64,000 nucleotides of DNA, from positions 124,001 through 188,000 of the forward strand of contig CAWJHE010000009.1 in assembly GCA_963842455.1 (NCBI GenBank), in the 5' to 3' direction. The notes beneath the pieces are model-generated. The model searched no databases, had not been told where the DNA came from, and was given only the letters and a program-made list of their open reading frames with translations. Shown here one piece after another: positions 25,961 through 35,796 of this stretch. The stretch comes from CAWJHE01 sp963842455. Its GTDB lineage: Bacteria; Chloroflexota; Anaerolineae; Anaerolineales; UBA4823. How positions within the stretch are numbered: position 1 is the first letter of the stretch; each line of letters begins with the position of its first letter. Made by a program: the position numbers and the translations under genes.

Positions 25961-26028
25961 ACGTTGGTTAACACAGCAGAGTCTCGGTCACGGATAAAGA
26001 TCAAGTTCTGCCTGGTCTATTTACTGAT

Positions 26029-27382
26029 TTATATAAATTCACCGGATGGTGAAACGGGTAAGAATTTTCCTGTTCCTGGAGAAGCTACAACCTGATCGCC
26101 ATCCAGCACCTTCTGGCCACGCTGGAAGGTCATCTCCGGCCAACCCTTCACCGTGCGCCCTTCGTACAGGGTATAACCCACATGCGAATGTTGGTTTTCG
26201 GCTCTAATCGTGAAGGTCTTATCTGGGTTCAAAACCACCAGGTCAGCATCTGAGCCCTGGCGAATGACGCCCTTTTGTGGATAGAGACCAAAAATCTTGG
26301 CGGGGTTTTCGCACATCACCTGTACCAGGCGTTGCAGTGAAATCCTGCCCTGGTTGACGCCCTCATCATAGGTCACTGGGAAGAGGGTCTCCAGTTGAGG
26401 AGAGCCGAATCCCTGCTGAATGAAATCACCCTGCGGGTCTTTCAGCTTGGCAGCATGGTCTGAGGCCACAACCTGCAATGTGCTGTCGCCCAATGCCCGC
26501 CACAATGCCTGGCGGTCGTTCTCCGTTCGAATGGGAGGACCCACCTTAGCCAACGCCCCGCGCTCTTCCAGAATCTTCTCAGTCAAGGACAGGTAATGGG
26601 CGCAAGTTTCACCATACACCACCTGGCCTCTTTCACGGGCAGCTCTGATTGGGCGCAAAGCACGCTCTGCGGTCACATGCGGGATATACAATGGGCATCC
26701 GGTTACCTCGGCCAGGCAGATCGCCCGGAAGATCGCCTCTTCTTCCAGAACTGCCGGTCGGCTGATGTTAAAATTCTTCCAGGAAGCATGCGGTCCGGTC
26801 AGGTACTTATCCTCCAGATAATCGATCCCACCGCCGTTTTCAGCATGCACCATGGGCAGTCCACCATGCTCAGCCAGGATGTCCATGGCCTTGATCAGCT
26901 GATAGTCGTCGGTGTACCAGCCTTGCTTCAGATAGGTCATAAAGAACTTGAAGCTGCGTACGCCCAACTTCAGTACATCTTTAATCTGAGAAACCTGCCT
27001 GGGTGCTTCGAACAAACCGCAATGCAGCCCAAAGTCCAGGCGCGAGGTTCGTTCAGCCTCCTCAATCGCCTGCTCCATCACAGGCAGCAAGTCCTGGCCT
27101 GGGCGAGCGTAGATAAAATGCAGCAGGGTGGTTGTGCCGCCAAATGCAGCCACATATGAGCTGTACTCGATATCATCCGTGTACACCGGATGGACATGCA
27201 CATCAATGATGCCAGGCAGCAAGAAACGACCGCTAATATCAATCCGCTCGCTAGCCGGATATTGGGAAAGGTCATCCTGCGACTTGCTGGATTTTCCCAG
27301 CCTTAATGCCCACATCAGCACAACGCTGCCCCTCACCGCTGACAACCATCCCCCCACTTAGAATAAGATCCAGGTTTTCCAT
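26029..27382 (-). CDS. Dihydropyrimidinase/hydantoinase, frameshift near its N-terminus
   Basis: An amidohydrolase of ~450 residues that opens cyclic ureides. The metal site is visible: DVHVHP, the carboxylated lysine in FKFFMTY, MVHAENG, YIPHVTAE and VASDHA. GETCAHYL is the typical dihydropyrimidinase phrase. The true start is ATG 27382, eight bases after the upstream stop and with AGGAG at good spacing. Its first 36 residues (ENLDLILSGGMVV..., GIKAGKIQQVAG) run into a TGA at about 27271. Dropping one base at 27274 joins VAG to DLSQYPASERID. The open frame that starts at 27357 has a wrong N-terminus. It belongs with the carbamoylase and amidase genes on either side. Confidence 0.85.
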
Positions 27383-27390
27383 CGGTTCTC

Positions 27391-28212
27391 CTATTCTTGC
27401 GGCTCACTGAGCGGTCTGTATAAATCCGGTCTGCGTAACGTCCAATGTAACGCTTTGCGGCGCGCAGCCTGCACTTCATCCAGGTCAATTTGCGCGTACA
27501 GAATATCTTCTTGGGCGCCCAACCTGGCCAAGATCTGCCCGCGCGGGCTAACCAGCATACTTTGACCGATAAAATTCAAGTGCCCCTCGCTGCCAACCCG
27601 GTTGATCCCTACGGTAAACGCCAGGTTATCCAGAGCGCGCGCCTGCAAATGCACTGGCCAGATATCGGCATCCAGGTCAATCCAGGCTGATGGGGCAATC
27701 AATAATTCTGCTCCTTGCAAGCCCAACAAACGTCCAGCTTCGGGATAGCCAATATCCATACAGATCATCGGCCCGATTTTTCCAAATTCGGTCTGCCAAA
27801 TCTCTAACCCAGGACCAGCGCGAAAATGCAGGTTCTCTGCCGAGAACAGGTGCGACTTAGCATAAGTTCGTACGCTCTCGCTGCGGGGATCACATAAGGC
27901 AATAGAATTATAGACAACACCAGGAATCTGCCTTCGTTCGATAAAACCAGCTACCAGGTAGGCTTTTAGGTCTCTAGATGCCTGCGCCAGACGTTGGATA
28001 GGCTCATCAGAAGCGTTCAGCGCCAGTTGTACCAGTCTTTCGCCTAGCAATTCCTGGTTGTAACCCGTCAGAGCTAATTCAGGGAAGAGAATCAGATTCG
28101 CCCCTTTTGCAGCAGCTTCCTGCGCCCGCTCGAGTACCACTTTTAGATTGGCATCTAAATCTCCCAACCGGGGGTGCATTTGAACAACGGCTAAATGAAT
28201 GTTGCGCCCCAT
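27391..28212 (-). CDS. Carbon-nitrogen hydrolase (nitrilase superfamily amidase)
   Basis: A 273-residue enzyme with the Glu-Lys-Cys triad in LILFPELALTGYN, VRTYAKSHLF and MICMDIGYPEAGR. It cleaves an amide or carbamoyl C-N bond in a small cytosolic substrate. I place the start at ATG 28212, which has GGAGGAGG six bases upstream. The frame stays open for 14 more codons without support. It leads an operon with a hydantoinase and an M20 carbamoylase, so N-carbamoyl or beta-ureido intermediates are natural candidate substrates. The superfamily is too diverse to name one. Confidence 0.85.
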   Translation of the reverse strand: MGRNIHLAVVQMHPRLGDLDANLKVVLERAQEAAAKGANLILFPELALTGYNQELLGERLVQLALNASDEPIQRLAQASRDLKAYLVAGFIERRQIPGVVYNSIALCDPRSESVRTYAKSHLFSAENLHFRAGPGLEIWQTEFGKIGPMICMDIGYPEAGRLLGLQGAELLIAPSAWIDLDADIWPVHLQARALDNLAFTVGINRVGSEGHLNFIGQSMLVSPRGQILARLGAQEDILYAQIDLDEVQAARRKALHWTLRRPDLYRPLSEPQE

Positions 28213-28402
28213 AGAAAACCTCCTCCATTCTAATTCGAGTATGTTAGACAACACTGTCTACGACAGCCCCTAGTCTAACTTAAAGTTTAATCAGGGTCAA
28301 ACCCCAAAAAAACCGCATCTGTGAGTATAATTCAGCATAACCATTTGTCAGGTTAAAAGCTTTACAGATGATTAATACGTTTTTCCAAGGAGAAATTTAG
28401 CT

Positions 28403-28519
28403 ATGGGAGAAAAAGGCAGTAAGAAAGACAAGAACAAGGCACAAAAGCAGAAGCAAGGAAAAGTAGAGAAGAAAAAGGAACAACAGAAAGCAAAGCTTCC
28501 AGCCAAGAAATCTGGATAA
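28403..28519 (+). CDS. Very small lysine-rich protein (38 residues)
   Basis: ATG 28403 to TAA 28517-28519 encodes 38 residues, about 40% Lys, with no hydrophobic stretch (KGSKKDKNKAQKQKQGK, ending PAKKSG). AAGGAG lies 10 bases upstream. Tiny Lys/Gln/Glu-rich proteins of this look are frequent in bacterial genomes, and their role is unknown (RNA or ribosome contact is a guess). It stops one base before the end of the convergent serine-hydrolase gene. Confidence 0.55.
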   Translation: MGEKGSKKDKNKAQKQKQGKVEKKKEQQKAKLPAKKSG

Positions 28520-29632
28520 TTATCCCAGATCGAAAGTGGATTGGATCAGCTTAATAACTGGCCACACGGCTCCCGTAGCGTTTCCTAAAACGGTCAAGAT
28601 GGTCTCTTGGTCAGGATAGACAGAAGAAAACATAGCCACACCTGGATCAAAACCTTCCACAAAATATGCTGGGAGCTGCTGCTCCGGTTGGTGGATCCAT
28701 ACTCCATAACCATAATGTGTGTTTGGTGGCGAGTCGCCGGTTTGCACATGGGGATGGAGTAACTCTTTTGTCATCTGCTCGCCCAACAGTTTATGGGTGC
28801 GCAAGGTAACCCAAAACTGGTACCAATCCAGAGCAGTTACGTACGCGCCTCCATCCCCGCCACCCATCACTGGCACGGCGAATATATTGCTACGCCACAA
28901 CCCATCCGCATCCTGAATATAAGCCAAGGCTGTGCGCGGCGGCAAGCGATCCGCTGCAAAATAGCCTGAATCGACCATATGCGCCTTGCGGAAGATATGC
29001 TTCTGAATGTAATCGCGGAAAGGCAATCCACTCACCTGCTCCACAATAGCGCCTAACAACACAAATCCGCCATCGTTATACTCAAAACGTTCACCTGGTC
29101 GGAATTTCATTGGCTTATGCTCAAGCAAGGGTAGAAAATCAGATGGTGTACGCATGCGATACACAGGGATTTGCTGCCACAAGGCTTCGTAATCCGGATT
29201 GACATCTTCCTCAAAATAGGAAGTAATCCCAGAAGTGTGGGTCAGCAGATGCCGTACGGTGATTCCCTCGTCAAAGAGTGGAAATGCAACCGGTAAGCAA
29301 TCCTGAAGCCGGGTGTCCAATGTCAGCCGACCTGTCTCGATCAACTGGCAGATGGCCACGGCGGTAAAAATTTTACTGCCCGAAGCCGTCTGAAAACGGG
29401 TGTCCAGGCGGTTAGGAATGCGTTCAGAGCGCAGGGCATATCCATAGCTGTGCGCAAACAACACCCGATCTGCCTGGGTCAGGTAGACGCTGCCCGAGAA
29501 GGGCTCGGGGTCTTGGATGGAGCGAATTTGCTGGTCCAGAGACTGGAAATCGATGGACATCTGGTTTTTGAAACTCATAGTGTTCAGAATTCTTGATCCA
29601 AATTTATCATCAAGTAAAATCGAGTTGTGCAA
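28520..29632 (-). CDS. Serine beta-lactamase-like hydrolase (class C / esterase family)
   Basis: A 370-residue protein of the Beta-lactamase (PF00144) family, which contains esterases, D-aminopeptidases and DD-peptidases. The nucleophile motif SxxK is SGSK (about residue 84), after LDTRFQTA. The second motif YxN is YND in RFEYNDGGFVLLG, and HLLTHTSGI is also typical. No signal peptide is visible, so it is probably cytoplasmic. The annotated start may be too early, since MSFKN (18 residues in) or MSIDF begin where homologues usually begin. The region before it is AT-rich and marks the edge of the AT-rich sugar locus. Confidence 0.85.
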   Translation of the reverse strand: MHNSILLDDKFGSRILNTMSFKNQMSIDFQSLDQQIRSIQDPEPFSGSVYLTQADRVLFAHSYGYALRSERIPNRLDTRFQTASGSKIFTAVAICQLIETGRLTLDTRLQDCLPVAFPLFDEGITVRHLLTHTSGITSYFEEDVNPDYEALWQQIPVYRMRTPSDFLPLLEHKPMKFRPGERFEYNDGGFVLLGAIVEQVSGLPFRDYIQKHIFRKAHMVDSGYFAADRLPPRTALAYIQDADGLWRSNIFAVPVMGGGDGGAYVTALDWYQFWVTLRTHKLLGEQMTKELLHPHVQTGDSPPNTHYGYGVWIHQPEQQLPAYFVEGFDPGVAMFSSVYPDQETILTVLGNATGAVWPVIKLIQSTFDLG

Positions 29633-29717
29633 TTTATATGATATTAAAGATATTATAGCATTGCAAAAATTGCCACAAGAACCAGTGAATTTTTTCTTTG
29701 AATAAAAAATCTGGTTA

Positions 29718-30129
29718 CTAAGATACGTCAGGAACGATCTTTACAAACACCTCCCTGTCTCGAGGTCCGTCAAATTCATAAAAAAGAATTCCTTGGGCAT
29801 GACCTAAAACAATCTGGCCTTCATGGATTAAGAAAAATTGGCTAACACCAAAAAGAGCTGTTTTTACGTGTCCAGCAGCATCGGTTGGGGGATCCCACTG
29901 GTGAACAAAATCAGGACGTATGGGGATAATCCGGTTGACTTCCTGAAAAATATCTAATTGTGTATCTTCAAAAAAAGAGGTAACAATCAAGACTCGCGGT
30001 TGTATGAGGGGAATATATATAACAGATGCCCTCTTGGACGCCACTCCCTTCTAAAACTTGATTGACTTCCTTTCGCAAATCTACAATTTGCTGGCTATCC
30101 TGTGTTTGAAAATTAATTTTCTCTATCAT
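29718..30129 (-). CDS. YjbQ/UPF0047-family protein, frameshifted
   Basis: The C-terminal part (29718 to ~29990) reads HVKTALFGVS, GQIVLGHAQGILFYEFDGPRDREV, the hallmark of the YjbQ family (secondary thiamine-phosphate synthase activity has been reported). The N-terminal part lies in another frame from ATG 30129, which has GGAGAGAT upstream, and reads VQEGICYIYSPHTTASL. One surplus base near 29988 separates the two halves. Repaired, the protein is ~136 residues, the normal length. The usual GxWQGI is GHAQGI here, a possible active-site change. It is the last gene of the sugar locus. Confidence 0.7.
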
Positions 30130-30170
30130 TGTATATCTCTCCTAAAAGAACTTCCTTATAAAGTACTTAT

Positions 30171-31430
30171 TCATAAACTGAAGCTAGTGTAAATAGAGCG
30201 CCTGGAATGTAGAACAATCAATATAACCACTATTCCGGCTGCCAAACCAGCAACATAAAAAACACTTTTCAGTCCAAAACCTTGTGCTAGCAGCCCAAAA
30301 ATTGGGGCTAGAATCATCTGGAGGAAACGAGAGACAAGAGTAACCGAAGCATAACCAACTGCGCGCTCATCCTCGTTTGTTCCTTCAGCAATAAAGATAT
30401 TTGGAGCCGAAGGTATCAATCCAACCCCCACACCCAGAATTAAAGATAAAACACCTAAAACAATTACACCTTGCGCAAACGGCAAAAACAAAAGCGTCAC
30501 AGCTTGCCAGAAGTAAGGTGAGTAATGACGGGCATCATTATTCCAAAACGACGAGAAACTTTTCCAAACAGCAAACTTACGCTGGTTGAAGCAAGATTCC
30601 TAATGCTAACCAACCCGCCAGTGATAGAGGGAGAAATATTCCTTTGTGAGGTTAAGATAATGTGGGAAAAACGAGTTACCCACAACCACAATACAGATGA
30701 TGTAAACCATTTCGACTAAAGTAGCCAGTTGGATTTTTCCATTATGCGTAATTAATCCAATAGCATTTTTATAGGCAGAAAGAATTTTCTTGATATGAAT
30801 ATCGAGTAGTTGATTTTGAGACAGCTTTCGGAACAAAACTCACCAACAATCATATTTGAAAGGTAAATCAAAGCCATTATTGTAAATGTAGCTCCGAAAC
30901 CAAATCGCTCGATAAGAACGCCTGCTAAAATAACACCGAAGAAAGAAGCGATCCCCTGAACAAATCCGTTTATGCCTTGAATTTTCGCATGGTCCTTTGC
31001 CGATGCTATTTCAGATAAATATGCCAGGATGGGGGAAAGAAAATCGTCCCAGCTAAGGCGTTCATGATGGTAAATACAACCAGTCCCCAAGGACCTGTTT
31101 GAGAGGCAGCAAACATCGCTGCAACCAAGCCACAAATCGGTTGCCAACAAAACGACTGGTTTACGCGCAAAATGATCAGACCACCCGGCAACTGGAATTT
31201 CAAGCAGAACACTGATCACTCCCGGTAATGCAAAGACTAAAGCCAATCAGAACTTCTTCTCTTGATGAATTGAGTAGCCAATCAAAGGAATCACAACGAT
31301 TCCCATTGACTGTGCTAAAGGAAAACACCAGAATAATGGCAAGGATCAGATTATGTTCTTTAAGACCAAATCTTTGGCAAAGATCAAGACCGTTCAGAGT
31401 TCTCAATCGTTTAGAATCCCACCTTGCCAA
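30171..31430 (-). pseudogene. MFS transporter, broken by several frameshifts
   Basis: Five partly overlapping minus frames (31430-31200, 31246-30752, 30836-30606, 30691-30497, 30500-30171) follow the order of one ~410-residue major-facilitator protein. Readable pieces include the start KRLRTLNGLDLCQRFGLKEHNL, the loop GWSDHFARKPVVLLATD between helices 2 and 3, GFVQGIASFFGVILAGVLIERFGF and a C-terminal FGLKSVFYVAGLAAGIVV. At least five indels are needed to restore it. That is more damage than in flanking genes, so real decay is likely in addition to any sequence error. It overlaps the end of the SIS gene by ~28 bases, as in an original operon. Confidence 0.7.
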
Positions 31431-32590
31431 ATTTGGCGATAGTTGATCTCCTCCATTTTGCTTTCTGTGTAAGGAGGAATGAACGGTTTACGCCCTACCA
31501 ATCTATGGAGAGATGTAGCAAAGATTTGCCCAGGGACAATATAAGTAAGCGGGCTAAATTCTTCAGGCAACATTCCAACAACCGGCATACTCCACTGACA
31601 CAAGTCCCGAATTTCTTTGTCCTCGGAATCACAAATTGCAATAACGTGTCGCCCCCATATCTTTCGCGCCTTGGATTTGTTCAATGACACGATCACGACT
31701 ATTGCCCGGGGGAGCAATAAAAAAAGTAGGAGTAACTTGAGGACGGATCAGAAAATAATCAAGATGTGCCCACTCTTCCAGCATTTGAGGGGCGCCTCTT
31801 TTCTGAGGCTGTTCCATCAACTTGGCAGCAGTAAACATAGCAGTACCGTAACTCGGTCCACCACCCACTGACCACAAAAGTTTCTTGATTCCAGAATTGC
31901 GCAGCTAATTCTTGTAGCAATCGAATAATTTACTTCTGATGTCTTAGAAATAATCAAAGCCGATGCAATTAACTCCCCTGTTCTTCTGTTCGACTTCCTC
32001 AGAAGTGAGTGACACCACGCAGTTTTCCCAGTTGCAGTGCAGATAGATAGAGCGTCAATAAACTTGCTGTGAAATTCCCCAGACCTAAAGCAACCACATT
32101 GTTAGGCCCTACATTTTCCAACATCTCAGGAACAGATTGAATTAATACGGCATCGGCTTCCATTGCTAATGGACCACTTTCATTCCCCGTAATCGCCACC
32201 GTATACGCCCCTCGCTTTTTGGCGCGACGAACAGTCTCAACAGTTCTTTTTACTTGCCCACTATTCGAGATACTGATAACCAGCGACCCAGCCGGCAAAT
32301 AATCCACCTTGTAACGAGAAAATTCTAATGCTTCAATCGGTTCGGTCTGGATACCACAATACTTTTCAAAAGCCAGATCGCGCAGAATATCCGGCAAAGT
32401 ACGAGTCCCCGCAACCAGTAATATATATTTGGTTTATTTTCCCTGCTAGTTCAGCGCTGAACACTGCTGATAGTTGAGGAGCTAATCTCCCAATTAATAA
32501 ATTCACTAGCTGAGCCTGGTCACTGATATCGTTGATATCGTAAGGGTTCTCCCAAAGTTGGCCATAAGATGACTGTGCTGTCATTTTCAT
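31403..32590 (-). pseudogene. SIS-domain sugar isomerase/deaminase, broken by several frameshifts
   Basis: Pieces in order are 32590-32366 (AGKINQIYITGCGDSYFAG, the SIS nucleotide/sugar loop), 32397-31999 (SLVISISNSGQVKRTVETVRRA and PNNVVALGLGNFTA), 31877-31629 (GTAMFTAAKLMEQPQ, EEWAHLDYF) and 31717-31403 (end KMEEINYRQIWQGG). Together they make a two-domain SIS protein of ~350 residues resembling GlmS-C, AgaS or FrlB-type sugar-phosphate enzymes. Three to four indels are required to join them. In the cluster it would have processed the phosphorylated sugar delivered by the ABC importer and the PfkB kinase. Confidence 0.7.
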
Positions 32591-32623
32591 TCATTTTGTG
32601 CTCCTATAAATCAAGAATAAACA

Positions 32624-33932
32624 TTACAATCTGTCATGCTGAGACAGCTTTTTTACATTTTGCTTCTTTCGATTAAATTGGTATACCCGTAATCCCGAAC
32701 CTATAATGACTGGCAATAAGAGAAATATCACAACCCAACTCTGCAGATTCGAAGATGCACGCAAAATTTCCCTTTGGCTATTCTGGAACATGAGCCCTTG
32801 AGAATTAATTAATCGAATTGTATACTTCGCTAAATCAGGGTTTAATGAGACCTTATAAGCTGCAAAATCAGGGCGCGATCCCCCTTCTGAGTTCGATGGG
32901 ACAATTTGATATCCCAAAGCGAAACCAGGATTTTGGACGACCGAAAAGGTTTCGTAAGCTACTTTCTCATATATTTTTTTATCTGGATAAGACTTCCAAA
33001 CTGATATCGGTGATCATTTCTCCTTCAATCCATATCCAACTGTTTGGCGATGAAATTGTTTCTTGTGGTTTACTCAACCGAGCATATTCCCTCTGGTTAA
33101 ATTCGTAAATATTTACTGGCTGGAAATATAGGACAGGATCAGAAGTTGTGTAATAAATCACATCGCGAGCCTCGTAACTAACTTCAGGCTCAGTCCACCT
33201 CGTTTCAGGGAAGACTACCAGGCCTACACTCTCTCTACGCGGGGCAACACTGACTAATGTGCGCTGGCTATCAGGTACAGGATTGTTATTCGTATCCCTG
33301 AGTTGAATAGAAAACCGGCCTGGAGGCAGATTAAGAATAAAGGCTAGCTGAGGTTTTTGCATTACTTCAGTGAATTGAGCAGGTTTTTCAGGCGCCTGTA
33401 TCGACTGATTTTCTGCTTCATCAAGCTGATCCAGATATTGACCAAGTTCCTGGTCATATAGTTCCATTGCCCTGAAGTATTGATCTCTACGGGTTTCATA
33501 TTCTTTGTAGACTACTTGAGCTTGTTCACCCCGAACCAATTGATATGAAACTTCCTCACCAACGATGATTTGTTGAAAGAGATACCATTCTTTTTCCAAG
33601 GTTTGTACTTTTTTCCCCTGCGAATCATAAATATCTAAAAACCCTTCTACATCTTGGTTAAGTTGAGACCAATCTGGTTTATATTCTCTTTCCAAAGGCC
33701 AGTAGTAGACGTAGGTCATTTTCCCGCTAAAAATATGGGTGCGATCTGAAAGAACATAAATTTCAGGAATTTGTGGAGGAGAAAATAAACCTGCCGTCCC
33801 TTCTAAAAGTGACGCTGTGATCCCCCAACTGAACTTAATTGCTCCATCCTCTGCTCGCACACCTTCAGGTAAAAAGGCGAAGATGATCATCAGGAGGAAC
33901 CCTATTCGCGAAAATAGATGAACTCTTCTCAT
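32624..33932 (-). CDS. Secreted/membrane-anchored protein of the ABC-2 export module, frameshifted
   Basis: ATG 33932 overlaps the permease stop by four bases (ATGA). The first part (to ~32980) has a signal peptide (HLFSRIGFLLMIIFAFLPEGVRA), an extracytoplasmic beta-rich region and a coiled-coil-like stretch rich in Glu/Gln/Tyr around residues 150-190. The continuation in another frame (32980-32624) reads YEKVAYETFSVVQNPGFALGYQ and ends with a membrane helix (WVVIFLLLPVIIGSGL) and a basic tail. One indel near 32980 separates them. Repaired, it is ~435 residues with one large outside domain. I do not recognise the family. It is the third member of the ATPase-permease-anchored protein unit. Confidence 0.6.
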
Positions 33933-34784
33933 GGCAAAATTTCCCGTCGGGAGTGAATAACTACAACCAACCCATTGATTATGAGTGTAAATAACAGAAG
34001 CCATACCCCTTGACTCATAACATCAAAAATATTTTTTCTCACCAGTCCTTCAACCCCCTTTAAGAAAACGGATATAGGAGATAACCAGGAAATTGCCGAA
34101 CTGACGATTGCCAATGTGTCGCGAAGCCCTATCAAGGCGGGAGTTCTTTCCATCTGAGTTACAGAAGGCAAGAAACTATTACCTAATTGAATAATGAGAA
34201 AAACAACCATTACCACTGAAAAAACAAAGACGGTTCCCCGGATAGACCGTGTTAAAACAGCAAGCAATTGACCAACAGCTATCATAGCTGCTGATAGCGC
34301 CAACGAGAATCCAATAAAGCCACACAAGATAAAGCGAAATCGGCAACTTAACTAACCATGCCATCATCCCGGTGCCGATCAGGAAAATGAACGCCAAGAT
34401 TGCGTAAAAAGTCCAATGCGCTAAAAACTTCCCGATCACATATTCCGAATGAGATATCGGACCATAGAAAAGGAGTTCCACTACGCCTTGCTCACGATCG
34501 CGCACCACAGAAATCCCTGCAATTATTGAAAAGAAGAGACTGCTAACTATCAACATACCCAATACAATCAAAGATAGAGGTTCCCTGATCACAGTTGCAT
34601 ATCCCTGTTGGATAACTTTTAACGTGTTTCCTATGGAGAGATACACACCTATCCACCCTAAAGAAAGTAATACATAAGTCCCGAAGCTGCGAGAAATGTC
34701 CCGAAATGTGTACCAGGCCACCAGACGAGATATATGCCAATTAATTATTCGTGATTTGTTGGAAGCAAATAAAGAAGCGTTCAT
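33929..34784 (-). CDS. ABC-2-type permease, frameshifted
   Basis: Two frames (34784-34179 and 34327-33929) combine to one ~284-residue permease. The first has an N-terminal cytoplasmic segment, helix 1 (YVLLSLGWIGVYLSI), the ABC-2 hallmark SVVRDREQGVVELLFYGPISHSEYVIGKFLAHW and two helices. The second has the remaining helices with LAVLTRSIRGTVFVFSVVMVV. The join is near 34325. The protein forms the membrane part of an exporter with the ATPase encoded just upstream (the genes overlap by four bases). The substrate is unknown. Confidence 0.75.
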
Positions 34785-35764
34785 GGCTGATTTTCTTTAC
34801 CTTGCAGCGAATCTGCCCACTCATCAGTAATCCGAATGAATGCATCTTCCAAATCTGCCTGGACTAAACGCATTCCAACAATAACGCCTCCGTTAGTGGT
34901 GACGACTTGAGAGATCAAAGCTCGCAAATCTTGACTGGTGTTGAGAGTAATTGTTACGATATTCATTACTATACTAACCTGAGAAACATTCGGGGTTGTC
35001 ATCAGAATTTCGTATAACCCTTGAACAGGAGCTTGTAAAGTTATCTCTAAAACAGTTTCAGGAGCGAGGCGCGACTTAACCGCATCTACAGTACTTTCCA
35101 GCAAAAGTTCACCTTTATTAATAATTCCTACCCGGTCAGCTATTCGCTCTACTTCAGATAAGATATGGGAAGAAATGAGAATCGAGCAACCTAACCTGCG
35201 TTGTTCCTCTAAAACAAAACGCACCTGACGGATCCCGAATGGATCTAATCCCGAGGTGGGCTCATCAAGAATCAATATGGATGGTTGGTGTAAAAGAGCA
35301 CGCGCCAAACTCAACTTGCGTTTCATACCGTGCGAATATTCTGTAGCCAAAAAATTCACGAAAGGAAGTAATTCAAAAATCTCCAGTAAATGATTGATTT
35401 TTTGCTTCGCTGCTTCTACTGAATAATAAGCAGCAAAGAAGTTCAAATATTGCAATGCTGTCATATTTTCAAAGAACCGATCTTGCTCCCCAACAACACC
35501 TATGCATGACCGGAGCGTTCGATCGCTCGATTTAACAGATTGGCCTAATATCCAAATATCGCCTGCTGTTGGTTTGATTAGACCTAAAATCATTCGCAAA
35601 GTCGTGGATTTACCAGCTCCATTAGGTCCCAAAAAACCATAAATCTCCTTGGGCAACAAAGTCAAGTTGATATGATTTACAACCTCGCGACGGTTATAAA
35701 CTTTCGTAAGTCCTTCTGTTACCAAAATTGCTGGATTTGATGATGAAATAGATGAAGATATCAT
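34781..35764 (-). CDS. ABC exporter ATPase (ABC-2 type, CcmA-like)
   Basis: A 327-residue ATPase. Walker A is GPNGAGKST (about residue 46), the Q-loop lies in GVVGEQDRFFENMTALQYL, the signature is variant (YSHGMKRKLSLARAL in place of LSGGQ), Walker B is SILILDEPTSGLD and the switch is SSHILSEVERIADRV. A C-terminal ~90-residue extension follows, as in drug and antibiotic exporters. It is intact, unlike most neighbours. It sits between PfkB and the ABC-2 permease. The module seems unrelated to sugar use and splits the catabolic genes into two groups. Confidence 0.85.
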   Translation of the reverse strand: MISSSISSSNPAILVTEGLTKVYNRREVVNHINLTLLPKEIYGFLGPNGAGKSTTLRMILGLIKPTAGDIWILGQSVKSSDRTLRSCIGVVGEQDRFFENMTALQYLNFFAAYYSVEAAKQKINHLLEIFELLPFVNFLATEYSHGMKRKLSLARALLHQPSILILDEPTSGLDPFGIRQVRFVLEEQRRLGCSILISSHILSEVERIADRVGIINKGELLLESTVDAVKSRLAPETVLEITLQAPVQGLYEILMTTPNVSQVSIVMNIVTITLNTSQDLRALISQVVTTNGGVIVGMRLVQADLEDAFIRITDEWADSLQGKENQP

Positions 35765-35796
35765 AAATAGTTAAAAAGTCCGATTAAATATCAGGA

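Noticed and set aside
29718..32590. An insertion sequence as the cause of the broken MFS and SIS genes
   Set aside because: No transposase-like frame, terminal inverted repeats or target duplications are visible. The lesions are small shifts.
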